The notes below the pieces were generated by a model. The model ran no database searches, was not told where the DNA came from, and worked only from the letters and a program-made list of their open reading frames with translations. The position numbers and the translations under genes were made by a program. From Pantoea agglomerans (GTDB lineage: Bacteria; Pseudomonadota; Gammaproteobacteria; Enterobacterales; Enterobacteriaceae), in NCBI RefSeq assembly GCF_020149765.1, contig NZ_CP083809.1:1674001-1738000 (forward strand): DNA of 64,000 nt, given 5' to 3'. This document shows, one piece after another, positions 20,063 through 27,723 of the stretch; the first letter of the stretch is position 1, and every line of letters starts with the position of its first letter.

Positions 20063-20724
20063 TCGTCGCTCACGTATTTGCGCAGCGCCTGCCGCAGCGG
20101 CGGGCGCAGATCGCGCACGTTTTCCAGCACCCAGCGCAGATAGCGCGGATCTTTGCGCGCGATAGCGGCAACGCTCTGGCCGCGGTATTTACCAAAGGGC
20201 AGCACGTCGCCTGCCACGCTGGCGGGCTGGCAGTGCTGCGCCATCTGGCCCGCATCCCAGCCGGAAATCTCCATAATGCGGATCAGCAGGGCGGCGGTGA
20301 CGTAGCAGTCGTACAGCGCGCGGTGAGCGTGCAGATCGGCGGGCGGCGTGACCTCCAGCTTAAGGCTGTGGCGCAGCGCCTGGTTGCCGTACTTTATGCC
20401 TGGCCACAGCTTGCGCGCCAGCGTCATGGTGCAGATCCAGTCGCCGTGCATCTCCGGCAGCATACGGCGATCGAAGCTGGCGTTATGGGCGACATAGAAA
20501 GGGCTGCCGTGATAGCGGCCAATCGCCTCTTCAATCGTGGGTTTGCCTACCACCATCGCTTCGGTGATGCGGTGTACCGCCATCGCCTGGCGGCTGATGG
20601 GGCGGTCCGGCAGGATCAGATCGCTCATTGGATTGACGATTTGTCCGTCGATAACGTCGACCGACGCCACTTCCACTACGCCGCCCTGAAGCCCGCAGGT
20701 TTCGGTATCAATTACGCGTAACAT
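20056..20724 (-). CDS. exoX: Exodeoxyribonuclease X
   Basis: ExoX, 222 residues, a DnaQ-type 3'-5' DNA exonuclease used in mismatch repair and UV repair. ExoI is [11 protein letters not shown] (metal-binding Asp and Glu), ExoII is [12 protein letters not shown], and ExoIII is [11 protein letters not shown] (the DEDDh His-Asp pair). Length is near E. coli ExoX (220). The stop overlaps ptrB by seven bases. holE lies three bases upstream in the same direction; E. coli yobB, which separates them, is absent. Confidence 0.96.
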   Translation of the reverse strand: MLRVIDTETCGLQGGVVEVASVDVIDGQIVNPMSDLILPDRPISRQAMAVHRITEAMVVGKPTIEEAIGRYHGSPFYVAHNASFDRRMLPEMHGDWICTMTLARKLWPGIKYGNQALRHSLKLEVTPPADLHAHRALYDCYVTAALLIRIMEISGWDAGQMAQHCQPASVAGDVLPFGKYRGQSVAAIARKDPRYLRWVLENVRDLRPPLRQALRKYVSDDQ

Positions 20725-20727
20725 GAT

Positions 20728-20958
20728 TTACTTCAGCTTGGGTTCGTAGGGCAGGCGCGAGAAGTTCAGCGACGCCTGGCGATAGTGCATCAGGCGCTGG
20801 CGAAACCAGTCGCGCAGCGCCGCTGGCTGCTCAGATTCAACCATGTCAGCCACCACCGGCATATTGTAGCGCTCTTTGAACGCCACGCCCGCTGCGGCCA
20901 GTTCAACGTTGATTTTATCTTTCTCTTCCTGAGAAAGCAGGGCGAGGTTTTGACTCAT
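20728..20958 (-). CDS. holE: DNA polymerase III theta subunit
   Basis: HolE, 76 residues, binds and stabilises the epsilon proofreading subunit of DNA polymerase III. The start [15 protein letters not shown] was chosen because AGGAGATACCC precedes it and E. coli HolE is also 76 residues; upstream in-frame codons are unrelated. The conserved core reads [18 protein letters not shown], and the C-terminus [11 protein letters not shown] is almost identical to E. coli. It is transcribed into exoX with three bases between them. Confidence 0.95.
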   Translation of the reverse strand: MSQNLALLSQEEKDKINVELAAAGVAFKERYNMPVVADMVESEQPAALRDWFRQRLMHYRQASLNFSRLPYEPKLK

Positions 20959-21109
20959 GGGTATCTCCTGAAGACAGGGGGCAAAAATAATGCTTATCCC
21001 GGCCTGAATCAAGGGCAAAGGATAGCATTGCTGGCCCTCGACACCTGAAAAGCCAGCGCGTATCCTTGCCCGGGTTTGACGCTAATGCGATGGCTAAAAG
21101 GATGATCCT

Positions 21110-21475
21110 ATGTACAAAAGAACGATCTTGTCAGGCGTTGCCCTCTCGCTGTTGTTAGTGAGCCAGGGGGTGCTGGCGCATGCTCACCTTAAATCATCCC
21201 AGCCGGCCGCCGATGCCGCGCTTACCGCCTCGCCGCAGGCGCTGACGCTGAGTTTTAGCGAAGATGTGGAGCCCGCTTTCAGCGGCGTGACGCTGCTTGA
21301 CGCCAGTCAAAAACCTGTTGCCAGCGAGAAGGCGCAGCAGGATGCGCAGCAGCACAGCCGCCTGATTGTGCCGCTGAAGACACCGCTGGCGGCGGGCGAC
21401 TATCAGGTTAACTGGCATGTGCTGTCGGTTGACGGCCATAAAACTCAGGGCAGCTACCGCTTTAGCGTGAAGTAA
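21110..21475 (+). CDS. yobA: CopC-family periplasmic copper protein (YobA)
   Basis: YobA/CopC-like, 121 residues, a periplasmic copper-binding protein. A signal peptide ends at about GVLA-HAHLKSS, leaving His as the N-terminal copper ligand typical of CopC. The fold continues through LSFSEDVEPAFSGV and ends WHVLSVDGHKTQGSYRFSV, with further His/Asp ligands in SVDGH. Followed after three bases by copD, so the pair is an operon, with yebY beyond it. Confidence 0.93.
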   Translation: MYKRTILSGVALSLLLVSQGVLAHAHLKSSQPAADAALTASPQALTLSFSEDVEPAFSGVTLLDASQKPVASEKAQQDAQQHSRLIVPLKTPLAAGDYQVNWHVLSVDGHKTQGSYRFSVK

Positions 21476-21478
21476 CGC

Positions 21479-22354
21479 GTGTCCTCGCTGTGGATCCTGC
21501 TGCGCGCGCTCCATTTCGCCGCCGTTATGCTGCTGGCGGGCAGCGCCTTTTATACGGCGCTGTTGGCCCCAGGACGCTACCGCCGCGCGCTAGGACGACG
21601 TCTTGGTGCGATGATGCACGGTTGCGTCTGGCTGGCGCTGGTCAGCGCATTGCTGATGCTGGCGATCCAGCTGACGCTGATGAGCGGCGACTGGCGCAAC
21701 CTTGCCGACGCTGAGATCTGGCGCGCCGTGCTGAGCACCCGTTTCGGTGCGGTGTGGCAGTGGGAGATCGGTCTGGCCGGCTTTACGCTGCTGGCGAGCC
21801 TGCTGAGAGATGAACGACAGCAGCAGGCGTGGCTGATCGGCGCCTTGCTGCAGCTGGCCTGTATGGCACTGACCGGCCATGCGGCGATGCGCGAAGGACT
21901 TGCGGGCGCGCTGCAGCAGGCTAATCATGCGCTGCATCTTATCGGCGCGGCCTTCTGGGCGGGCGGTTTGTTACCGCTGCTGATCCTGATGCGTGAGGCG
22001 CGGCAGATCGACCGCCGCAGCGACGCTGTTCGCGCCATGATGCGCTTTTCGCGCTATGGACACCTGGCCGTGGCGGTAACGTTATGCACCGGCGTGGCGA
22101 ATGGGCTGCTGATCGCGGGCTGGCCAGGCGAGTGGAACGGCAGCCTCTACAGTGAGCTGTTAGTGGTCAAGGCGGTGCTGGTGGCGCTTATGGTCGCTAT
22201 CGCGCTGTTCAATCGTTACGTGCTGGTGCCGCGCTTTCGCCTGGCGGGCAAGGGCGCGCAACAAAATTTTATCCGTATGACGCAGCTTGAACTGCTGCTG
22301 GCATGCGCAGTGGTTGGTCTGGTCAGCGTCTTCGCCACGCTGTCGCCAGCCTGA
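21479..22354 (+). CDS. yebZ: CopD-family inner-membrane copper protein (YebZ)
   Basis: YebZ/CopD-like, 291 residues, about eight membrane spans. Proteins of this family work with CopC in copper uptake or tolerance. Conserved intramembrane His residues appear in LRALHFAAVM, LTGHAAM and ANHALHLIGAAFWAGG. GTG start three bases after yobA. Together with yobA and yebY it forms the conserved enterobacterial yobA-yebZ-yebY cluster. Confidence 0.92.
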   Translation: MSSLWILLRALHFAAVMLLAGSAFYTALLAPGRYRRALGRRLGAMMHGCVWLALVSALLMLAIQLTLMSGDWRNLADAEIWRAVLSTRFGAVWQWEIGLAGFTLLASLLRDERQQQAWLIGALLQLACMALTGHAAMREGLAGALQQANHALHLIGAAFWAGGLLPLLILMREARQIDRRSDAVRAMMRFSRYGHLAVAVTLCTGVANGLLIAGWPGEWNGSLYSELLVVKAVLVALMVAIALFNRYVLVPRFRLAGKGAQQNFIRMTQLELLLACAVVGLVSVFATLSPA

Positions 22355-22392
22355 GTATGACCCGTCTGGAATGAGTAAAAAGGTAGGCTATT

Positions 22393-22737
22393 TTGCTGAA
22401 GAAAGTGATCCCCGCAATGCTGTTGTTATCCCTCTGTGGCCAGGCGCTGGCGTCAGAAATTATTACCGTCAGCCGTTTCGAAATCGGTAAGGCGGCATGG
22501 CCCTTTAGCCGTGAAGAGGTGATGCTGAGCTGTGAGAAAGATGGTTCGCTGTTCGCTATTAACCCCAGCACGCTGATGCAGTATCCGCTTAACGATAAAG
22601 CGGAAGCGCGCGTAAAAGCGGGGCAGGTGAAGGCGCAGCCGATCTCTGTGATTCAGGCGGAAGATAAAGCGCACCCGGGCCAGATGATGAGCCTGCAGCC
22701 GATTATCGAGCGTACCCAGGCGCTGTGCGATAAATAA
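22393..22737 (+). CDS. yebY: YebY family protein (DUF2511)
   Basis: YebY, 114 residues, probably periplasmic. An N-terminal signal sequence (MLKKVIPAMLLLSLCGQALA) precedes the conserved TVSRFEIGK and FSREEVMLSC, and two Cys (VMLSC and ALCDK) could form a disulphide. The start codon is TTG, chosen because AGGTAGG stands upstream and the length then matches E. coli YebY (113). It lies downstream of yobA-yebZ and probably takes part in the same copper function, though its role is unproven. Confidence 0.88.
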   Translation: MLKKVIPAMLLLSLCGQALASEIITVSRFEIGKAAWPFSREEVMLSCEKDGSLFAINPSTLMQYPLNDKAEARVKAGQVKAQPISVIQAEDKAHPGQMMSLQPIIERTQALCDK

Positions 22738-22746
22738 TCCTGTCCA

Positions 22747-22774
22747 GGCGCGAGCCGTTTCCGCGCCTTATTTT
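22747..22774 (+). terminator. Terminator after yebY
   Basis: GGCGCG and CGCGCC pair around AGCCGTTTC, followed by TTATTTT. Confidence 0.75.
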
Positions 22775-22788
22775 GCTGATTCTGCCGT

Positions 22789-22809
22789 CAGGATCACAAT
22801 CTGATCCTG
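22789..22809. repeat. Perfect inverted repeat upstream of SdsR
   Basis: CAGGATCA and TGATCCTG pair perfectly around CAATC, between yebY and the SdsR promoter. The antisense RNA RyeA/SraC should run through here, so this may be part of its 3' structure. There is no T-run. Confidence 0.5.
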
Positions 22810-22869
22810 CGGATCTCCTCTGCCCGGCCGTTCGCTGGCATTTCCCCAGACGTGGACTAACCTTAAGTT

Positions 22870-22969
22870 GCAAGGCGTCATCGCCTGCATTAATGCCAAC
22901 TTTTAGCGCACGGCTCTCAAAGAGCCATTTCCCTGGACCGAATACAGGAATCGTGTTCGGTCTTTTTTT
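22870..22969 (+). ncRNA. sdsR: Small RNA SdsR (RyeB)
   Basis: The 100-base stretch from GCAAGGCG to the T7 tract is nearly identical to E. coli/Salmonella SdsR, an abundant stationary-phase Hfq-binding RNA. Recognised parts are CCTGCATTAATGCCAAC, TTTTAGCGCACGGCTCT and the terminator hairpin CCGAATACAGG...GTGTTCGGTC with seven Ts. A candidate sigma-S -10 element (CTAACCTTAA, 22857-22866) lies six bases upstream with no strong -35, as expected. In E. coli the antisense RNA RyeA/SraC is transcribed from the other strand. It sits next to yebY as in E. coli. Confidence 0.93.
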
Positions 22970-23087
22970 CATTGCCATTTAAAAAGATATATTAGAATAA
23001 AATCAATAATTTAAACGGCGCCCTGTTGTCTTCTGTTCTACTCTGCTGGACCCTGTGCCGCCACTTTGTCGCCATTTTTCTTCACCA

Positions 23088-23817
23088 TCAATGCCAGCGA
23101 ATTGCATCTTCAAGATGGTCGGGCGCGAAATGCACATAACGCATAGTCACCCTGATGTCGGAATGCCCGAGAATGCGTTGTAGCACGATGATATTTCCTC
23201 CGGCCATCATAAAATGACTGGCAAAGCTATGCCGCAGTACATGGCTCATCTGGCCTTCTGGTAATTCAAGGCCGGCCAGGCGAATAATCAGATGAAACTG
23301 GCGATAGCAATCTGCATAAAAACGGCTTTCTTTTTTTTAATTCTTTATACAGGGCGTTGTCGATGCGTACCGAACGATTCTTTTTACCTTTGGTATTGAT
23401 GAAGGTGATTTTGTCTGGGTCTGGAGACCATTGTGAGGCTTTAAGATTCGCGGCGTTACCCGACCTGCAACCGGTTGAAAGGCAGATTTTGATAATCAGC
23501 GTCAGATCAGAGTTATCGTGAACTTTGCAGGCGGAAAAAAACTTTTGTATCTGGGCTTCAGTCAACCATGCCATTTCTTTCTCTGTCTAACCTAACTAGC
23601 GTGTATTTTTAAGTCGGTTGGGGTAGCTGATTTCGCCAAGCTGTTCCAGTTCATTAAAAAGAGCGCGAAGGAATGCATGTTCACAGTTAATGGTGCCCGG
23701 TGAGACCTTTAACGATTTATCACTAGCTTTGTATCTTTCTATATGAGGCGCTGTAAATGCCGATCCCGATAATGTGCCTAATCCTTTGAAGTGATAGAAA
23801 CAATAACGGCATTTCAC
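23088..23817 (-). pseudogene. int: P2-type phage integrase, decayed
   Basis: Remains of a P2-family tyrosine recombinase pointing at SdsR. In order the minus strand reads a central piece (VSPGTINCEHAFLRALFNEL, 23596-23817), then in the same frame two TAG stops within NTR*LG*TEKEMAWLTEAQ, then the catalytic half (STGCRSGNAANL with the first Arg). A T8 tract at 23331-23338 (plus strand) shifts the frame; one base fewer would restore it. The last piece carries HVLRHSFASHFMMAGG, LQRILGHSDI and RYVHFAPDHLEDA with the catalytic Tyr. About 95 N-terminal residues are missing. Three lesions plus truncation make it non-functional. Confidence 0.88.
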
Positions 23818-23960
23818 GTACCATCAGAAATAATATTGAATTTGCAAGGTCGTCCCTTTCTATCTATAGCCAATAATAGCAATATACTGTGTGATTACAC
23901 TGAATCGATTAAATAACTTCATTTGCCCAACAATAAGAAAAACCTCCAGTAAGGATTGCT
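23818..23960. other. AT-rich spacer upstream of the integrase remnant
   Basis: An AT-rich stretch with no gene that can be supported. It should have held the integrase N-terminus, but only scattered stops are seen in that frame. Confidence 0.5.
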
Positions 23961-24213
23961 ATGTTAATCATGCTAAGGTTAAAACTGAAGAAATTAAAAA
24001 CGTCGCGTTTTCATATGTTAATAGCAAAGATTAAAGTGTTTTTAGAGACTCGATGTTAAAAATCTTGATAGTCATTATCTAGAGAGTTATTGCCATATAT
24101 CCAGAAAATTCAAGTCTTTTGGACTTGAACATATTGATGACGATATTATATTTCGTAAAATCGGGGGGGCTATAGGCCCTTGCGAGTGGGCTGGAATGAT
24201 GGTAGAAAGATAA
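23961..24213 (+). pseudogene. Small low-GC gene with an apparent frameshift
   Basis: An ATG at 23961 with AAGGA six bases upstream opens a 32-codon lysine-rich frame (MLIMLRLKLKKLKTS...) ending TAA at 24057. The adjacent frame is open from 24046 to TAA at 24211-24213 and reads like protein (YLESYCHISRKFKSFGLEH, DDDIIFRKIGGAIGPCEWAG). A single frameshift near 24046-24056, just after TTTTT, would join them into about 85 residues. No homologue is recognised. It ends 23 bases before the membrane-protein gene, suggesting a two-gene unit. It could be a pseudogene, a sequencing slip or, less likely, programmed frameshifting. Confidence 0.45.
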
Positions 24214-24236
24214 TCTACAACATAAGGAGATGTATT

Positions 24237-24866
24237 GTGTCAGAAATACTTGAGATATTCGTTAAGGTTGCTTTGCCAATAATTTTAGCATTGGTTGCGA
24301 TTTTTTCTGCATGTAAAGATTTATTCCTTACAAAGAAAAGGATTTTCGAAGAAAGAGAAAAGTTGAGTAAGCTGAGCTATGATCTTTATAAAATAACTGA
24401 GGATGAAGACCTGAAGCGCCTGGCTGTAGAGTATGGCTATGCTGCAATTACGAAAGAGAATTTTTTAAATTTAGCACAACGAAAAGCTTTAGTTAGGAGC
24501 GAGAATCCAACCAGAGATATTGATCTTTTTGTGAAATGCCGCGGTTTACTGGATATTAAAACTGAACCACTTTCATTTTTTTGGAAGAAAAAAAGGCATA
24601 GCAATATTATTTCTTTAGCATTTATCATTTCTTTAAAAATGTTTTTATATGTATTTGGTGCAATTATTTTTTTGATGCCTTTATTCTACAGTGTATTCCT
24701 GCCTGATTATTTTGTAGAAAAAATGAGCCATTTAGCACCCTTGGCTAAAATAGGTATAACTTTATACGCATTGTTTGCAGGGGCTTTTTTGGCATATGTT
24801 AATCTTTCTGCGGCTGTAAGATTGATAGACTCATATAGGCTCATCAAACGTCATCAAGTCGAATAG
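24237..24866 (+). CDS. Unknown membrane protein in a low-GC cassette
   Basis: A 209-residue protein that I do not recognise. The GTG start was chosen because AAGGAG lies seven bases upstream; the frame is open 19 codons further. Predicted layout: one membrane span at about residues 6-25 (VALPIILALVAIFSA), a charged cytoplasmic helical region of about 100 residues (KKRIFEEREKLSKL), then two long spans at about 125-155 and 170-195 (LYALFAGAFLAYVNL). Codon use is strongly AT-rich, unlike the flanking genes, and it lies between a dead P2-type integrase and chromosomal genes. It is therefore probably phage or island cargo; exclusion or defence is only a guess. Confidence 0.75.
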   Translation: MSEILEIFVKVALPIILALVAIFSACKDLFLTKKRIFEEREKLSKLSYDLYKITEDEDLKRLAVEYGYAAITKENFLNLAQRKALVRSENPTRDIDLFVKCRGLLDIKTEPLSFFWKKKRHSNIISLAFIISLKMFLYVFGAIIFLMPLFYSVFLPDYFVEKMSHLAPLAKIGITLYALFAGAFLAYVNLSAAVRLIDSYRLIKRHQVE

Positions 24867-25391
24867 TCTTATAGTGATGTGGTCAAAACCGGGTAACCAA
24901 GTAGTGTCCGCTAACGCCATTACATCGCCACGTACTCTTTTAAATCACTGATGTAAATGTTAATAATTGATATTTTTTTATTTATTAATTTTTAACGTTG
25001 ACTGAAATAACAGACGCTACCGTATGCTGTGAATTTCACTCGTGCCTTTTTGGTTATCTTTCTGCACGCTCGAGGTTATGCTTCTTTAAACTCCCTGATG
25101 ACGCTCGCTGCGTTATTTTAAGAAGCAAAATTTATTTCACCTGCGTCAACATTATGCTGCCGCTTTTTGTGAAACGCAGCCTCGCTCAACCGAACGCGCT
25201 ATCCGCACTGACTCACGGCGATAAGGCGGCAGTAGCAGGCTGCGTCTGGCACTAAACCGTTAAAAATCCAGTATGAGAATAGTCTTCGATCCGTTAAAAA
25301 AAGTAAACGTAAGTAACATTTTAACTTTTTGTGCTCGCCTGAATCTGTTAATCTGACGAGGTTAAAAAAACGCCTTCAGGTCGCTAGTGCA
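24867..25391. other. Gene-poor stretch before the glycosyltransferase
   Basis: 525 bases without a supportable gene. The first part (24867-25000) is very AT-rich, and the later part drifts toward the GC content of the chromosome. An inverted repeat, GCTTCTTTAAA at 25080-25090 and TTTTAAGAAGC at 25116-25126, spans a 25-base loop. The open frame at 24998-25255 has Cys-rich, unprotein-like composition and no ribosome site. The right edge of the inserted DNA probably lies in or beyond here, but no copy of the SdsR 3' end was found. Confidence 0.5.
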
Positions 25392-26282
25392 ATGATATAT
25401 GACTGCTTTTTATACTATGACGAAGATATGCTTCTGGAGCTACGCCTCAACACCCTTTACCAGCACGTTGATAAATTCGTCATTGTCGAATCGCTCTATA
25501 CCTTTACCGGCAAGCGCCGGGAAAAACTAAAGTTTGATATCGAAAAGTTCGCCCCTTTTCGCGATAAAATCATTTATGTGGTTAACGACGCCGTTCCAAA
25601 AATCTATGCGCATAGCTTTTATTCCAACAGTTCGCTGGTGAAGGCTGGCGAGTCCGATCCCTGGGAAAATGAAACTATTGCGCGCAATGCCATTATGCGG
25701 GGATTAACCGGCGCGCGCGACAGCGATATTATTATCGTGTCGGATGTTGACGAAATTCCGCGCCCTGAAGCGCTGCGGAAGTTTAGCTCCGCCTGTTTAT
25801 GCCCCACGCTTTACCAGAATTTCTATAATTTCAAGTTCAACCTTCAGGTATTGAACGAGGATGGATCACCGCGGCTGTGCAGGCTGCCTAAAATGACCAC
25901 CTATAAGCATCTGAAAGGCTTCTTTCGAGGCCAGCCTGAACTGCTACGCAACGTGAAGCGTAAAGGCACGCCCATTCGGGATTGCTGGTGGCGCTGGAAA
26001 TGGCTAAAACTGCGTACGCGAACCGTTAAGGATGCGGGCTGGCACTTTTCATGGGTCATGGACGATGCGCGTATTAGCGAAAAGATGGCGACTATTTCGC
26101 ATACCGAACATAATTTGCCGGAGTTTAATAATCCCGATCATATCCGGCGCTGCGTTGAGCAGAATGTCGACATCTGGAATCGACCTCGTAAGATGGTGAT
26201 CCGCCCGATGACCGACGAATATATGCCTGAATGGCTGGTCAGGAATCAACATCGTTTTGCCGACTACATTAAATCCGTTTAA
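25392..26282 (+). CDS. Family 17 glycosyltransferase
   Basis: A 296-residue protein of the GT17 family, the group named for beta-1,4-N-acetylglucosaminyltransferases. It opens MIYDCFLYYDEDMLLELRL, the usual start of bacterial members. It continues with VIVESLYTFTGKRRE, an NETIARNAIMRGL block, and IIIVSDVDEIPRPEAL carrying the DxD-like metal/sugar-nucleotide motif. No signal peptide or membrane span is seen, so it is cytoplasmic. Its acceptor is unknown; a surface polysaccharide or LPS sugar is plausible. The start is supported by family alignment more than by its weak ribosome site; an in-frame TTG exists at 25329. It stands alone without other polysaccharide genes. Confidence 0.85.
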   Translation: MIYDCFLYYDEDMLLELRLNTLYQHVDKFVIVESLYTFTGKRREKLKFDIEKFAPFRDKIIYVVNDAVPKIYAHSFYSNSSLVKAGESDPWENETIARNAIMRGLTGARDSDIIIVSDVDEIPRPEALRKFSSACLCPTLYQNFYNFKFNLQVLNEDGSPRLCRLPKMTTYKHLKGFFRGQPELLRNVKRKGTPIRDCWWRWKWLKLRTRTVKDAGWHFSWVMDDARISEKMATISHTEHNLPEFNNPDHIRRCVEQNVDIWNRPRKMVIRPMTDEYMPEWLVRNQHRFADYIKSV

Positions 26283-26628
26283 TCGCGCGCTGCTCTGGCG
26301 GCTCGATTTGCTCTGCGCCAGTCTCAGGCCCGCGGCCTGACAAGCGAAGGCGCTAAAAGAGAACGCCGGCGCTTCGCTTGCTGTCAGGTGTAGGGTAATA
26401 GAATCCCTCTCTTTTAACCTTATTGTTATTAATGCTACTGCCCCGGCGTTAAATATCGCCGGGCGAAGCGGCAATAATATTTTGGTTTTATAACTGACTA
26501 ATATCTCTACAGGTGCCGCTTTTCTGCCGCTTATATTTGCCGCCGAAATTTACGGGCGCGCTTTCATTTTTCGTTAACCTCTTCCAGGCTTGTCTGGCTT
26601 ATTCTTTTCAACAAGCCAGGAGATAACT
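26283..26628. other. Intergenic stretch with a long hairpin
   Basis: No gene is seen in these 346 bases. A long stem-loop lies at 26336-26388: CCTGACA-AGCGAAG-GCG pairs with CGCTTCGCTTGCTGTCAGG through a small bulge, with loop CTAAAAGAGAACG. No T-run follows. It may end the glycosyltransferase transcript. The remaining part should hold the catalase promoter, which I could not define. Confidence 0.55.
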
Positions 26629-27486
26629 ATGTTTCACCATTCTTCAAAGCTTCAATACCCTGTTCGCGTCGACAAGCCAGATCCGGAATTTGCCATGCTG
26701 CTGCAGCAGGCGATTGGCGGCGTAGAAGGGGAGATCCGTGTGGCGATGCAGTACTTCTTCCAGGCGATGGGCGCGCGCGGCGATGCGCGTATCCGTGATT
26801 TGCTGATCTCTACGGCAACCGAAGAGCTGGCGCATATCGAAATGCTGGCGCATGCCGTTGCGCTCAATCTGGAAGGCGCGCCGCTCTCCTATCAGGAAGC
26901 CTCGGCGAAAGATCCGGTGGTCAATGCGGTACTGGGCGGCATGAACCCGCGCCACATTCTTTCATCAGGCCTGGCGGCGCTGCCGGTCAACGCCAACGGC
27001 GTGCCTTTCGATATGAGCCATATCTACGCCTCAGGCAACGTGGCGGCCGATATGATCTCCAACGTCGCCGCAGAGGCCACCGGGCGCGTACTGGCGACCC
27101 GTCTCTATAATCTCACCGAAGATACCGGCATGAAGGATTTCCTCTCATTCCTGATCGCCCGCGACACCATGCATCAGCAGCAGTGGCTGGCGGTTATTGA
27201 GGAGATGGGCGGCCTGAGCGCGTCGCTGCCAATCCCGAACAGCTTCCCGCAAAGCGAAGAGGCCAGCGAGCACTCTTACTACGTGCTTAACACCTCGCTG
27301 GATAAGCCGCTACCGAAAGGACGCTGGTGTGAAGGCCCCTCCTTTGACGGCAAAGGGCAGTTTACGGCGAAAGAGGAACCTGAGCTGCTGGGTGATGAGC
27401 CGCAGCTGGGTTATGCCCGTCCCGGCTCGGGCGCGCAAAGCGAGCAGGAGCTATCTGGCACCGTACCGCCAGCGCTAAAACCCTGA
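26629..27486 (+). CDS. Manganese catalase (KatN-like)
   Basis: A 285-residue non-haem dimanganese catalase, breaking hydrogen peroxide to water and oxygen in the cytoplasm. The four-helix-bundle ligands are in GGVEGEIRVAMQYFFQ (first Glu), TATEELAHIEMLA (Glu and His), NVAAEATGRVLATRLY (Glu) and ARDTMHQQQW (His). The ATG at 26629 has AGGAG six bases upstream; a longer in-frame start at 26590 lacks this. The C-terminal tail (about 220-285) is polar and glycine/proline-rich, as in related enterobacterial proteins. The E. coli region lacks this gene. In Salmonella the homologous KatN is RpoS-dependent. Confidence 0.92.
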   Translation: MFHHSSKLQYPVRVDKPDPEFAMLLQQAIGGVEGEIRVAMQYFFQAMGARGDARIRDLLISTATEELAHIEMLAHAVALNLEGAPLSYQEASAKDPVVNAVLGGMNPRHILSSGLAALPVNANGVPFDMSHIYASGNVAADMISNVAAEATGRVLATRLYNLTEDTGMKDFLSFLIARDTMHQQQWLAVIEEMGGLSASLPIPNSFPQSEEASEHSYYVLNTSLDKPLPKGRWCEGPSFDGKGQFTAKEEPELLGDEPQLGYARPGSGAQSEQELSGTVPPALKP

Positions 27487-27691
27487 TTGCAACCTGTCCA
27501 GGGAGGGACGTGTACCCTACATAGCATCCGACGCGTTTCACGTATCCTCTGATGCTTGTCAGAAAATGAACTATCGCATCAGCGGCAGCAACCGCTCTGG
27601 TACCAGTCTAAATCAGGGCGCCAGAAATATTTTTTTTCGGCGTGAGGCAAACCAGCAAAATCGGGCGGCGTCGGCGGCCTAAAAATGAAAA

Positions 27692-27714
27692 ACCCCGGCC
27701 TGGGCCGGGGTCAA
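27692..27714 (-). terminator. Rho-independent terminator of the small minus-strand gene
   Basis: CCCCGGCC and GGCCGGGG pair around TG. On the minus strand TTTTTCATTTTT follows, so it ends the transcript of the 68-residue gene just upstream. Confidence 0.85.
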
Positions 27715-27723
27715 CTGAATCAC

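Noticed and set aside
24998..25255. An 85-codon open frame between the membrane protein and the glycosyltransferase
   Set aside because: No ribosome site, Cys-rich odd composition, and it spans an inverted repeat; not convincing as a gene.
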